A DNA stretch of 64,000 nucleotides from Brugia malayi. Its lineage: Eukaryota > Nematoda > Chromadorea > Rhabditida > Onchocercidae. Location: contig NW_025062479.1 of assembly GCF_000002995.4 (NCBI RefSeq), positions 20,828,721-20,892,720 of the forward strand, in the 5' to 3' direction. Shown piece after piece: positions 43,983 to 56,910 of the stretch. Made by a program: the position numbers and the translations under genes. The notes under the pieces are model-generated. The model searched no databases. It was not told the DNA's origin and saw only the letters and a program-made list of their open reading frames with translations. Every line of letters starts with the position of its first letter. Position 1 is the first letter of the stretch.

Positions 43983-46900
43983 TTAAAATTCTTCCGCACT
44001 CTCTGTATCACGAACATACTCGTTTTGGAAACGTTTGAATTTCTCGATAAGATCTTCTAATTTTACTTCACCTCTTACCTTAAAAGAAGAAATTTAATGA
44101 AATTTCATTCAGAAAATGGTCAAAAAAGGCACCACATTAATTTTACTAGAACAAGCGTACTGCTATCACTGTCCTAAAGTACCACCTAAATACAATGCTT
44201 GCTTCACTCCAAGATTCGAGGATAGATACATCTTGATAAAACACAATCACTACATAAGACTCTAATCCAGTATAAAGGTGTTTGTTTAGCCTCATTTTAT
44301 CTATTGAATAAGGAAATTATTTGAATACAAGAACTTACTGCATTATCACGAGTACGAACATTTACGGTTCCATTTCGTGCTTCAGCTGGTCCGACCACCA
44401 AAATAAAATTGAACTGCGCAATTTGAGCATTACGAATCTGTTTGTTTAATGTGTCTGACGAATCTACATCAAATTCAACCTCGAAACCTGCTTCGTATAT
44501 CTGTAAATAGATTTAATGATTCCTTCTGTTTAGTACGGTTGAACTTTGAACATTACTTACACACCGAACATATGTTCAAGAAAATATCAAGCATTTTAAA
44601 GGCATAATAAGCTATTAATCTGAAATAAAACGTAGGTAAGTTCCTGTTCAATAATAACTCTTGCTGTCTTATGTCTTATCCTCAGTCTAGAAATATATAA
44701 AACGCAAAAAATCAAAAAAAAAAAAAAAAAAAAAATCTTCACCAACTGTTTCTGCAATTAGTGACGAAACGACCACTAATGAAAAGATCGAAATGACTAC
44801 TCATCTTAAATCCATTCTCAAAAAAGAAACTGGTAGGCATTTGATAATGGCTAAACTTCTAACTGTCTCACAATTTAATTCTGGCATAAACAACAAATTA
44901 TCGGACAAGCAGCAAATAATCTGTTTCCGATTACAAAAAAAACAAAATTAAAAAATAGCTAAGATCAAGAAAAAGTCAATATTCACTTCTTGTTGTACTT
45001 TTCTACCATAATCATTTTGAGATTCATGGACCGTGATCACTTTTGCCTGAAAAGAAATATAAACTGTTATTTTACCCTGTTCTCGACGACGCTGAACAGT
45101 GATTTCATATCTTTTCAAAAATTCAATGCAAATTTAGTAAAGATACAATGAAAATGTTAGTGTTTGATTTACCTGTCGTGGTGACAACCAAAATGGCCAT
45201 TTGCCACCATAGTTTTCCGCTAAAATTGCAGTCATTCGCTCTATCGAGCCTAATAAGGCGCGATGAATCATCACTGGTCTTTGCCTCTCATTGTTTTCAC
45301 TAAACAACTCAGTTACGCATATAATATTACTACACTTGTTTTCATCATATTTTATGATGAATTCTCCTAGGTTTTTTTTATGAATTTTTTTAATGAATTC
45401 TTCTAGGTATGAAGAACCATCCTATGATCCTAGGAAGCATGCACACACATAGGAAAAAAAATTACTTCACCTAGAAAAGCCAACAATCAGATTACAAATT
45501 ATGCCGAAACAATTAAACGAATTTTTAACTGATGAGTTCTTTTTAAAATAAAAAAATAAAATGCAATGAACTTACTCAAAATAAGATAAATCAAATCGGA
45601 CAGGTAACTGAAAATCAAGCTGTATAGTTGCACACTGATGGAGCCTTCGAAGAGCATCTTGAATTGTGATATCGATCTGGAACAAAAACAAATGTAATTT
45701 TAGAGTTTAAAGTCAAGTAAACCATGTAAACCATGAATCTTTAGTTTTAAATTAGCTCAACCTTTGGACCATAAAAGGCACCATCACCAGGATTCAGCTC
45801 CCACTTATGTCCAGATGCATTTAGTGCCTCTCTCAATTTGTCTTCCGCAGCATTCCTGCAATTGAATATAAGACAAATTTTTCTCCACAGCATTATTGAA
45901 ATCAACAAACCTGCCTAATGATATTTTTAACATGAAACAAACGCATTACGATAAAGAACAAAAAGAACTTAATTTTAGATGTTGTGTAAAATTCAAGTCA
46001 AGAAAAATAACGAAAAAAATTGCAGCAAATTACTTACCATGTTTCAATATCACCCAGATATCCCACCTCTGGTCTGGTACTTAGATTCAATTTGAATGTG
46101 AAACCAAATACATCAAGATAAGCGTATTTGAGAAAATCGATACAACCCTGTGATAGAAAATTTATATCAACAAAAGAAACATACCGAGACCAAAAAAAAA
46201 CAATTTATGAAAACTATGATTCGAAAAAAATCGAAAAAAATCAGGAACTTAATTTAAATACCATTACTAAAGTAAAGCTTCTCGAAACGCACCATTATTT
46301 CTTCAACAACCTGATCTTGGCGACAGAAAATATGGGCATCATCTTGCTGAAAACGACGCACTCGAGTAAGACCAGTCAGTGCACCACTCATCTCGTTGCT
46401 TAAAAAATAAAATAGAAAAAGAAAAAACTGCTGAGCTTAATAAATAAAGCTTTCACAGAAAAAATTTCTATAAAAATAGTTCACTCTAATGTTTCATAGA
46501 TATCGGCCTCAAAATTATTTTAAAAAATAGTTAACAAACGTCACTTCAAGAATATTCGTTTATCAAAATAATGTAGCGTTTTTCGAAAATTTTCGAAATT
46601 TCCTACCGATGTAATACACCAAAATCAGCGTATCGCAGAGGCAACTCATTGTGAGTACGGGGCATATGGGAATACATCAAGCAGTGTCCTGGGCAATTCA
46701 TTGGTTTAAGTCCAAATGTTTCCTTTTCAATATCGATTCTAAAATACAAATTATTTCGAATTTACTTTGAGAAAAAAACTCATCAAAATTTTTTATTGGT
46801 TACCAGAACTTTTTTTTTTTTTTTTTTTTTGCTTTGTTTGATTAAATTATTGACAAAAATTACTTGAACATATTATCCGAATAATGCTCCCAGTGTCCCG

Positions 46901-49900
46901 ACTGCTCCCACAATTTGCTATTGTACATATTTGGTGATATAACCTAAACAATGACAAAATGTTTTTGCAACAAAACAAAATAAAAATTGTCTCAAATCCT
47001 CAAAAATTGCCCAAAGTACAACTTAGCATATTTTCAGGTTGAACGGTAAAAGAAAGACTTGAAACTAGCGCAAAATGCTAATGGTAGAATGAATCTTTCC
47101 TTTCATTAATACGCTACTAGGTTCAAGCCTTTATTTAGTGATATTAAAGGAAAAAAAATTCAGTAATGAGCTACAAAACAGCAAATGATGAAACCTCAGT
47201 AAATCCCCTTTTGCGATACTCTTTGCGTATGAAATTGCATAAGGTGTTGTAAATATGAGCACCTTTTGGATACCAGAAAGCTGAGCCAGGACTCAATGGA
47301 TGGAAGAAATACAATTCCTGGTCACGTCCAATTTTCCTATGATCTCGTTTAGCTGCCTCCTCCTTAGAAAATTTGAAGAAAATTTAAAGTGCAACATTTA
47401 TAAGAAATATGCCAGAAAATTTTTCTTTTTACAAATATTATAATAATCATTAGAAATGCAATACATCCCTAAAAAGTAAAACTCTAATGTGATATATCAC
47501 TACTAAAAAGCCCGTTCAATACTGCCACTCAAGCAACATCTCTTTTTTGAACTTTTGAAGATGCTATCCACTCTGATCATACTTCAAAGCTCTGACTGTT
47601 AATATAAATAATCTTGACAAAAATGCTCCTGAACATATCGCTGGAATGTTGGATAGCAATTATATCGTAAAGACCAAATTAAAGTGATGAAAAATGTAGT
47701 GATCAAATGTATCTCAGTATTATTACTCCTGACTACAATCCTTGGAAGCCAGAGTTAAAACTGAGAGTTCCTCATTGTTTTAATGAATACTTTTGCACAT
47801 TTCTGAACGCTTATCTCTTCTAATTTCGAGAAAACGTGAAAACATGTGCTTCGGTAAAGAAGCTCTTTTTAACCACTTCTTTCCATTATCAGAAAATAAC
47901 TTAATCCAAGATTTCCAAAATAGTCATTACCTAAAAATTTTTTACTTTTTATGACAGGATCAAACTAACCTGCAATTTTTGCCATTCTTTGAGCTGCTTC
48001 GAATCAGGAAACGATATCCCATAAATACGGATTAAAGATTCGGCGTCCGATCGTCCTTCCCAGTATGAACTTGACGTTTTAACCACAGTTAAAGCCTTAA
48101 ATAAAAGTGATGTAACACGACAACTACTAAAGATCTTTTAAAACTCGAAGAACGTTAAATCTCAATTTATATCTAGATAAATGCCAAAGTTCATTTTAAC
48201 TGGTTAGTACAAATTCCACCACACTTCCATTGTATCCATAGAAACTATGCAGTATCAAACACTATACATACCAAATCAAGTAAATTCATATATGCTTATG
48301 TGATTTACGAGATTAGTTGAGAGATTATGATCAAATTAAAAAAATCAAATTATGAACTACTTATTCGCACAAGAAAATTTTAAAAAACCCAAAAAATCCA
48401 TGAATACCTTCACTTTCCCAGTATGACGCACATGAGGTCCTCGACATAAATCAATCAGTGGCCCGCAACGATATACAGTGGTAAAAGGAGTTGTGATTTT
48501 CTCGTTTATAATACGGACCTAAAACAACAAAAAAACCTCATAGCTTCATTTCAGTATTCTAATAATTCCACATAAAAACTTGCGATTCCTACAGAATGAC
48601 CTATTAATACCTTGAATTTATTGTATTTGAACATTTCCAGCAGATCTTCTTTTGAAACAACCAATCGCTCAAATGGTTGCTTGTCCTGTAAGCAATGATG
48701 CTATGAAAAATTAAAAAGCATGTCATAATATGGTGCTAGTATTATATACAAAATAATCGACACTCGTTGTGATACAATGACTTCACAATTAATTGAAATT
48801 AAAGGTTAAGGAATAACCTTAACAACGCATTTAACAATTTGCTCCAACTTCGGAAAGTCATCTGGAGTAATGGTAGATCCCTGAAAAAAATTTTTTTTTT
48901 GATTTAATGCATTTTTGGGGATGGAAATCGATAAAAAGTGCGTGCACTTACAAACAAAAAAATAGTAGTTTCTCATTAATAAGGGACATAATGTGAAATA
49001 AGGGAAAGTGTATATGTGAAATGCTGAAAAGAAGAAAAAAAAAAGTGATAATAGACCTCCTTCCACATATCATAATAAAATCCTTCTGAAATCGGTGGAC
49101 CATAACACAGGTGACCACCGCAATAACGCTCCATAGCCTCACCCATGATATGAGCTGAACTGTGCCAAAAAACCTAAAATTAGGGGTGATAATAATTACC
49201 AGTAGTTCTTGCTATTCAGTTATTACAGGAGACATTTTGTTCAACCGAAAAACAACCAAAGCCTTGACCAGTTTCAGGTTTTGGTCCTGCTCGGTCTGTT
49301 TTCTATACTTTCGCACCATTCACCTCAGAAACATCATGAATATCAAATTCTGACAATATCTGAAGTGGTGCAATCACAATGGAATTAGGGAAGTCAGTTA
49401 CATGAATTCAGAAATTATCATTCTTGGAATGAAAGACTTGCGATATTTGCAAAAAATGATTGATAATGAGGATTATATAAACAAAAAGGGCGAGATAAAC
49501 CAGTGGATACAGCAAATGAAGTTTTGAGAAAACAGAAAAAATATAGAAAAAAGTTATTAAGATACTCGCTCACCTGTTTACCCTCATCATCATCAAACTT
49601 CAGAATTTGTAAAGTTGCATCACACTCGAATGGTCTATCCAAATCCCATACCTAGAGAAAACGATTTACTACAAATATAGTTAGATGAATGATAGACATT
49701 CAATTCCTAAACAAAGGAAAAATCAGCGAAAATTAAATTCAGAATTGTATAAAAAAAGAAAAAAGCGAAAACCAAAATTTTTTAATAGGAAATTTTCACT
49801 TTCATCCCTAAAGATTCATATGGTCATGCTAAGTGACTCACTCTACCTACTTCGTCGACTAATTTATTCAGAATAAGCGTCCAAATCACGAGTGGGGCAT

Positions 49901-50516
49901 TTTAATCAAATACTTCGTTGACACCTGAAATTCCCAGAAGAAAACAAACTTCTCCATTAACTTTCGCTACAACAGCACTATCAGCAAATCCACGACTGAT
50001 TTGTTCTGCGATCATCAATGGGGTTGTACGCCATGATTCCCCCTCTAACTCCTTTCCATCTGGCAAAGTGATTTTAATTTTTTCTGATTTCTGCAAAATT
50101 AATGGGGCTCAGAACTTACTCGATCCAAGCAGAATGAGTGAAAATGAAAACTAAACCAAAAATAAAGCAGTGCAAATTCCATATTCTTTAAGAAAAAAAT
50201 GAAAGAAATATTTTAAAAAAAAAATACTTTCTCAGCAATTTCTTCGTGGTACTTTGCCATAAGCTTATCGAATAAAGCAATACGCTCTTCAATAAAATTA
50301 GGCCAAGGATTTAATTCAATTGGAGCTTTACTGGTTTTCTGAAACGGAAACAAAAGTTAGTATCAACAATGTCGAAAGAACGTACTTAATAACGAAAAAA
50401 ATATGGATAACAAAGAACTCAGTAGAAAAAAAACTACCAAATATGCAAGATTTCGTTTTCCACCTCTTTCTTTTTCGTTTTCGAATTTAATTTTCTTGCT
50501 CATCAATAATAAATAA

Positions 50517-50565
<49 letters not shown>

Positions 50566-50687
50566 ATTATTTTAAATATCATAACCAAATTATTTATTTC
50601 ATAGAAACAAAAAGAAACAATTATTTGTAATACAATAAATATGATTCGAACTTCATTCGCTGATCCTTTTACTTTATCTCCAGCCAT
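43983..50687 (-). CDS. TARS1: Threonyl-tRNA synthetase
   Basis: Class II synthetase that charges tRNA-Thr. About 20 exons, starting [12 protein letters not shown] at 50687 (50652-50687), then 50228-50338, 49950-50090, 49574-49651, 49057-49173, 48818-48880, 48611-48685, 48408-48518, 47970-48095, 47195-47362, 46864-46943 and on to a stop at 43983-43985. Domains in order: TGS domain ([15 protein letters not shown]), editing domain with the HxxxH site in [24 protein letters not shown] and YYDMW; catalytic core with [12 protein letters not shown] (zinc-binding Cys), the motif 2 region [17 protein letters not shown], and [12 protein letters not shown] (motif 3 side); anticodon-binding domain with [36 protein letters not shown] and a C-terminal charged helix. 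Everything needed for activity and proofreading appears present. An in-frame upstream extension to 50915 is described separately. Confidence 0.95.
50520..50561. repeat. AT microsatellite
   Basis: About 20 uninterrupted AT units in the first intron of the threonyl-tRNA synthetase gene. Confidence 0.95.
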
Positions 50688-50915
50688 TTCAACTTTGGAA
50701 AATTTGTAACTATTTCTGCTGCTGCTGAATTGTAGTTGACAATGCAATCTGGAAATTGATCGCCTGATATTGGTGAAACAGCTACAGCGGTTTCGAACTA
50801 GACAATAAACGCTAAATAAAATCGTCAGCGTGGCAAAGCTCAATCCTAAAATAAAAATATTTACGAATGAAACTGAAAACATTGTACGAGGAAATGCAAA
50901 TATATGAACTATCAT
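50688..50915 (-). other. In-frame N-terminal extension of threonyl-tRNA synthetase
   Basis: The frame of the first synthetase exon stays open for 76 codons above the MAGDK start, with ATGs at 50915 and 50882. The extension has a hydrophobic start (SVSFVNIFILGLSFATLTIL) and then a basic, serine-rich stretch (RRSISRLHCQLQFSSSRNSY). C. elegans uses one threonyl-tRNA synthetase gene for cytosolic and mitochondrial enzymes, so an organelle-targeted isoform from an upstream start is plausible. It could equally be open by chance within the 5' UTR. Confidence 0.4.
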
Positions 50916-52134
50916 CGCTCTTATTGAAGTAAAAGACTGTTAAATGTAAGATATTATAAAGTTGAATATAAGATAAATATACAACGAACAACTAAGTACG
51001 ATGAAAAAAGCCGAATTAAACTTGACAGATTGTTGAACTGTTTCTAGTACTTGTTACAATTAATTATCAATACTACAATCAACAGTATGCTAGAAAGTGC
51101 TTCAAGCTAACATCCCTGAAATTTGTCCGAGAATGAGTAATCCTTCCAGTCCCAATCTCCTCCCCATCTTCTCTTCACACCTCACCCCTCTCTTTATTCT
51201 TCCGGAATAATTGTCCAATTGCTGTTATGTCACGATGACTGGTTGCTTAGTAGATTTGTGACGCTGGCAGGTTTTGTGGATATTTGGTTATAGGTGGGAC
51301 TGCTGCGTTTGAGGATTGCTACGATCAGTCGGAAATTGTACCGGAAGTGGAGCGCATGAACTACTAGTGTAATTGTCAAGATTCATGTTACAGCTTGGAA
51401 AAGCATGGACGCACGTCAGAAAACACGTAAACCACTAAAATACACCTGCAATATTGATTATGTGAAAGCTGCTATCTCATTACTACATCTTTAGTCATCT
51501 CTGGAAGACTGGGCCCAGGGATCTTCATCTTCCGGAAGAGTGGTTTTCCTATGATTTTCAAGGAGGAAAAACTCCTTTTCTGCCCGTTCAGGCAACATTT
51601 GCATTCTAGAAATGAATATTTACTTACTCCGGTTGTTGAAATTTCCTGGGAATCACTGTATACGTACCATCACGAGAATTTCTGAATATTCGGTAGTTGT
51701 GATGGTCTTAATATATTTGAACCGATATATTTATCGTTCTATTCTACCAAATTTGCATTTGTTACTGTCTTAAATCTTTCATTTAATTTACATTTGAATC
51801 ATAAAGAGTAGATTCTGTTTATTGAATGTTCCTAATAACTTAACTTAGGATTGATAAACTTCTCACCCTCAATATTTTCAAAAAAAAAAAACTTTTTAAT
51901 ATGCTAATCAATATATTAGGCACAAGAACTGTTCCAAATGATATCAAATTAGACTAGGGAAAGATTTTATAAAATTTCATACTCTTCAGGAACGGAAAAA
52001 GTTGTGCAAATGTAGAAGATAAAATCGTATAAAGAGAACGATTTTTTTTTAAATAAAAACTAGGATCATTTTAGGAAATTTATAACGTGCATATTTTGTT
52101 TTACACTATTGTTGAATTGTTTAAACTTGCAGGG

Positions 52135-52167
<33 letters not shown>

Positions 52168-53177
52168 TGAGTTTTGATATTTTGAAAAGTCTAAGTTTCA
52201 AGCCTTGCTATTATTTCCTTTAGCTAAGATATAGCAAACATAACTCATTTGGAGTAACACAATATAGAATGAATGGATCACAGTTATGTGTCGCAATGTT
52301 TTGTTTACTTAATCAGTTTTTGTAAAGAAAAGAAAAACGTTTAATGTAACGAGTCGTTTACAGCTAATAATTTATCCCAATTTTATAGGTGCACTTGATA
52401 TATGTGAAACTGTTTACTATGTTAGAATAATTTGATAATGAAGTTCTTTTGATGTGGATTCACATAAAGAAATGGAAGATTTGTTAGTTGAAAGAAGATT
52501 TTGGTCTTTTTAAACATTGAAAACATTATTGTTAATCGTCAATTAGTTTTTCTTTGACAAAACTTCGTGGAAAATTTGAATTTAATTTGGTTGAGGTTGT
52601 TGTTTGATACGAATTTGACTGAAGTGCAGAGTTGTTATAAATCGAGAGCAGTAGAAATTTGACAATATAATAATCTGTTTTATTTCTTTATCAATCATTG
52701 TATACTGTGATTGTTTTAGCAAATTTACAATTGTGAAATAAATTTAATCATCTAAATAGAAATTCATGAGAAATTGGGGCGAAACAAAATGCTTATCATT
52801 TAATTGAAAGATTTTTGAAATATTAAATATTTGCATTAATTCAGATTTGGAGATTAATTACTTTCCTAAAAATGTTTGCATTAAAATCTCGTGAAAGTGA
52901 TGTGATTAAACCAAATTATTTTTATAATATGAAAACAGGTTGATTCTTTCAACATAGTTCAATAAAACGCAATTTATTTGGGTTTTTCCGACATGTGATG
53001 AACTAATAATCCCACAAGCTTCTGTATTATACTGAACAACAGAAGTAATTTTCGTTATCGTAACAAATATCATTTTTTAATCTAAATTATCACTTGTCAT
53101 CAATCTCATACTTTTCAATTTTTTCATTATATTTGTATTATTTATTCCACTACATCAAATCTTAGAACTGAACTACA
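50916..53177. other. Divergent intergenic region between synthetase and HRG genes
   Basis: 2.3 kb shared upstream region of two divergent genes. About 51130-51640 is clearly less AT-rich than its surroundings and has short frames on both strands (one listed separately); the rest is AT-rich, with a poly-T run at 52142-52168. The acceptor aaatcttag at 53165 lies just before the HRG start. Confidence 0.55.
51491..51604 (-). CDS. Possible 37-aa small ORF
   Basis: ATG at 51604 sits one base after tttctag, a good 3' splice site, and opens 37 codons to TAA. The peptide starts MQMLPERAEKEFFLLENHRK and ends with PEDEDPWAQSS, an uncommonly balanced composition for this AT-rich DNA. Coding-like sequence also continues upstream (TVIPRKFQQPE), but the gap would be a 22-base intron, too short to be real. 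It could be a micropeptide, the last exon of a missed gene, or a transcribed 5' leader. No homologue recognised. Confidence 0.25.
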   Translation of the reverse strand: MQMLPERAEKEFFLLENHRKTTLPEDEDPWAQSSRDD

Positions 53178-54781
53178 ATGGCTTTGACATGCAAGATGAA
53201 AGTTCGCTTGTTTTGGCCATTGCTAGGTATCATTTCTGGAATAATGGCCGGACTATGCTTTCCTATTATTTATCAAGTAAGTTTAGAGTATCATTTAAGT
53301 TTCTTCATTTCAATATCAGAAATGATTGATTTAAAAAGGCACATAAAGCTTTGTTTGGTTTAGTTTTAGACAATGAATTTATTCAGGAAGTTAAAATGAT
53401 TAAACATATAATAATAAAATCTTCAAAATGCAACAGTCATTTTTAATGCTTTTACAACTTGTTTGATTTGCTTAAAAAAGAATTCTTTCAATTATATTTT
53501 TCATTTTAGATATTTAATAAAAGGCAATGTAAATTATATCATAACATTTCACTAATTTATATAAATAATACTCTAAAATTTATGGAACATTTTTAGAATT
53601 GGAGTGCAACAGTAATGGCATTTATTAGTTCTATAATTGCTGTGAATCTTTTCATCATACATCGAAAGCATATCAAGGGAACGATGTCGTTACTATCCAA
53701 AGCCAAAATTAAATTCATTTTTGCTATTCGTAAGCTGTTTATCTTTATATTTATTTTATAGTAATTAAACAATAAAAAATAAACTCATATGCGCTTTAAA
53801 TTATAGCATAGAAAAAAGTAATAATTACAGTAGCTTTTCTTTTTTTTTGTCTTCATAAAATCATTGATTTAATTTAGCAAGTCTATTGGTATACTTTTTT
53901 AAATATATGACTGAAATCTTATAGATTGTATACTCTGTATATTATGTCTTGGTGGAACTATCGTTTGTATTACGCTTGCTATAATTTGGCATCAAAATTT
54001 AACACATAAAGGTTTAATGAACGAAAATTTGTGGATAACAGCAGTTTGGTTTTTTATGACATTTAAATGGTCTATGCTTTCGGCGTGGTATATTTATCAC
54101 TATTCTTCCCAAGTAATCATTCTATTTTTAACATTGTTGTGTAAAAAAAGTATGGGGTTAGGTGTTGATTTTGAGTTAAGGGTAAAAAAGAATCAAAGAA
54201 AGTAATTAGATTATTTGCTATTTATGCTAAATAATATTTGAAGTTAGGAAATGAGTCGAATTTTTTGAAATTTATGAAATATCAGAAAATAGTAAAAATT
54301 CAAATGTATTTTCCTTAAGTCTTTTTTTTTTTTGTTGTTTGTTTATTTAGCATAATTGCTTTAAATATTTTCAAATTAAAGTTTATGACTTTTCGGATAG
54401 CTTTTCTCCTGTTTTCCTCTCTTTGAATGCATCACTAACATATTTTCGCTATATTTGGATCCTTTTTTAGGTTTGTAGTGAATGTAAAACTGAAATGTAA
54501 AACTTGAAGTTGTTTTATGGAATTTGAATTGAATGAGATGGAAAATTTTTCGTTTTAAAAAAAACAAAGAATGTTCCAGTAGTATTCACTCAGAATTTCT
54601 GATTTAGATTTGATATAACTCTCTGTAAAACAAATTTTTCTGAATGATAATGATTTATTAGAAAAAGATAATATGAATATAAATAATACATTATTATGTG
54701 CCAAAACACATTATTTGTTGTATGCTAACTACATTATTATATTTTAAATTGCAGGAATACACGGAACATCTACCGAGTTAA
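53178..54781 (+). CDS. HRG-1: HRG/SLC48A1-family heme transporter
   Basis: Four exons in phase (53178-53276, 53597-53729, 53925-54112, 54755-54781) encode 148 residues, the usual size of HRG proteins. These four-TM proteins move heme across endolysosomal or plasma membranes; nematodes cannot make heme and depend on them. Segments: TM1 FWPLLGIISGIMAGLCFPII, TM2 MAFISSIIAVNLFIIHRKH, TM3 CLGGTIVCITLAIIW, then the family loop WHQNLTHKG (human RHQSLTD), and TM4 WITAVWFFMTFKWSMLSAWY, matching human VWSFISFKWAFLLSLY. Histidines useful for heme binding are seen at the end of TM2 and in the TM3-TM4 loop. The C-terminal tail is short (HYSSQEYTEHLPS) and lacks a clear FARKY motif. A polyadenylation-type aataaa lies near 54902. 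The last exon codes only 8 residues and is the least certain. Confidence 0.85.
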
Positions 54782-56259
54782 TATACCGATTTAGCAATTA
54801 TGATTCTTAGCTGATCATATATCATTCATTCTATCGCTTGAATTCCATCTATTCATTTATAAATGCCTTACTAAATATACATCAATTTCTTATTGACAAA
54901 ATAAAATAAAGTACATTCTGCTTACATAGCATTAATGATTAGAGAAAATGAATTTAAAGAAAAAATACCTCCATATGTTGACATTTCAATAAATTATTTA
55001 TAAGAAGGATTGCGAGAAACATTATATGTTGATTTAAATCATAATTGTTCTATATTTAATGTTGTTAACTTGTTATGGAAGATCAACGCCTAATCAATCA
55101 GTTTATGATTATCATCTAATTATCAATGTTGATATTAATTTTGTTGAACGTATAAACTCATTGATTTGTTCATTTACAATATTATTTGGCTATTTTTTTT
55201 TTTTAATTATTAAAAGTTTTACTGTTTTTTTTTTTTTTTTTTTCATTGACTAAAATGGACATATGCCACTGGAATATTTTGAAACTGAAACAATCGTATT
55301 GCTTTATTTGTTTCCTAATTATTTTACAAAATCTGTGCCTATCAAATTTGCTCGCTTATCTTTTGCAATCATTTTTATCAGTTTATTCATTTAATAACTC
55401 TTTGCATATAATTTATACTTTGCTTCAATTTGAATTCAGCTGAAATGAATGGGAATAAAAAAATAACTATTTTATATGAATTATTTGTTATAAAATGATA
55501 ACTGATTTTCAACATGTGCACGATGCACATTTCAAAACATTTTATTATGAAATGAACTGTTCAAATTATCACAAAAAAAGTGCTATAATATTAATATTCC
55601 GAAAACGATAAACATATTCATTGCACCAGGTGAAAATAGGAGAAAATCAAGAATAGACTGAAATTTCGAAGTGATAATCTATCGTTGAAAACAAAAACAG
55701 ATGGAAATCTCGGAATAATTTCTTAATTGATGATTTTTTAAGTTGATGAATTTTTAATTTGTAATTTGATATTTGCTAACGAATTCTTTTATAAATTTCC
55801 TAATTTGATATTTTGAAATACACAAACAATAATTTTTTGAAATATAAAAATTAATAAATGAAAAAAAAAAAAAAAAAAAAACTCATTTTTTCCATTGATT
55901 TGTTAATTCTCTACAGATTCTCTACGAAATTACTTTATTGATTTACTAATGGTTTAATTGATTCTGTTAAAATTACAAATAAAATAAATTTACAGGAAAT
56001 TGAGACAAAATGAATGAAAGTAGAAGGATAAAATAACTGAAGTGAATTATTCGCATAGAATTAATTCTTATTCATAGCTTTTGTTATGAACCATTCATTT
56101 AACTCAAGATTTTAAGAAATTATTCTGTATAAAGAATTCGAATTTTTTAGCTGAATTTCTATGGAATAATATTCAAATAATTTTGTTACTTGATTGAAAT
56201 TGTAACTTTGCAAGCTTCTTCAAATTTTTGAAAACATTTATAATTCCTAATGAAGTATG
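54782..56259. other. Intergenic, convergent 3' ends
   Basis: 1.5 kb of AT-rich DNA between HRG (plus) and the C1orf21-like gene (minus). The Phe/Leu/Ile-rich frames at 55059-55443 have low complexity and no start or domain support. Confidence 0.6.
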
Positions 56260-56877
56260 TCATTCGTCAGTATCAGAATCGATTAAATCATCGAAACCCT
56301 GAAATTCAGAATCGATTAAATTTTCTTTTGCCTCTTTACATTTATCTTTTTAAATTCGAAATAACCTTTTCTCTCTCTCCATATTTATCTCTCTAAATTA
56401 AATAATATTCGTAATTCAATTTAGATCTGATTTTAATTTCACTTAATGCATTTTCTGGCTTATGAATGATCGATTGTCCATTATAAAATGAATATTTAAT
56501 TCCACTAATACAAATTAATTTCATTTCTTTCTTTTATAGTTTCTTTTTCACTTTTCACAATAGATCAATCATTTCTTGTTTCAACTATTTTCATTGCTAA
56601 ATTATTTAATGTTAATTTTATGATTTGTTCATAACATTCTCATTCTTTTTTTAAAAGATTATTTTGTAGTTATTTTTATCTCATTTAATCTAGCATAACA
56701 GTATATATACATATTCTTTTTAATTGAATAGAAAATTTTACCTGAGCAATTTTTTCATCGAGCATTCGAAAAAAATCAATTTGACTAGTGCTCTCAACTT
56801 GCCTAAAAATTATTTCATTTAAATATATTATGCATGAAAGCAAATTTAGCTGAAAATTTTAAAATTTTAATTGTATG

Positions 56878-56910
<33 letters not shown>

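Noticed and set aside
50520..50561. AT run as an origin or telomere-like element
   Set aside because: A plain dinucleotide microsatellite inside an intron; no other origin or telomere signal.
55059..55443. Two plus-strand frames downstream of HRG resembling membrane segments
   Set aside because: Composition-driven (poly-T), no splice logic linking them to HRG, and no domain.
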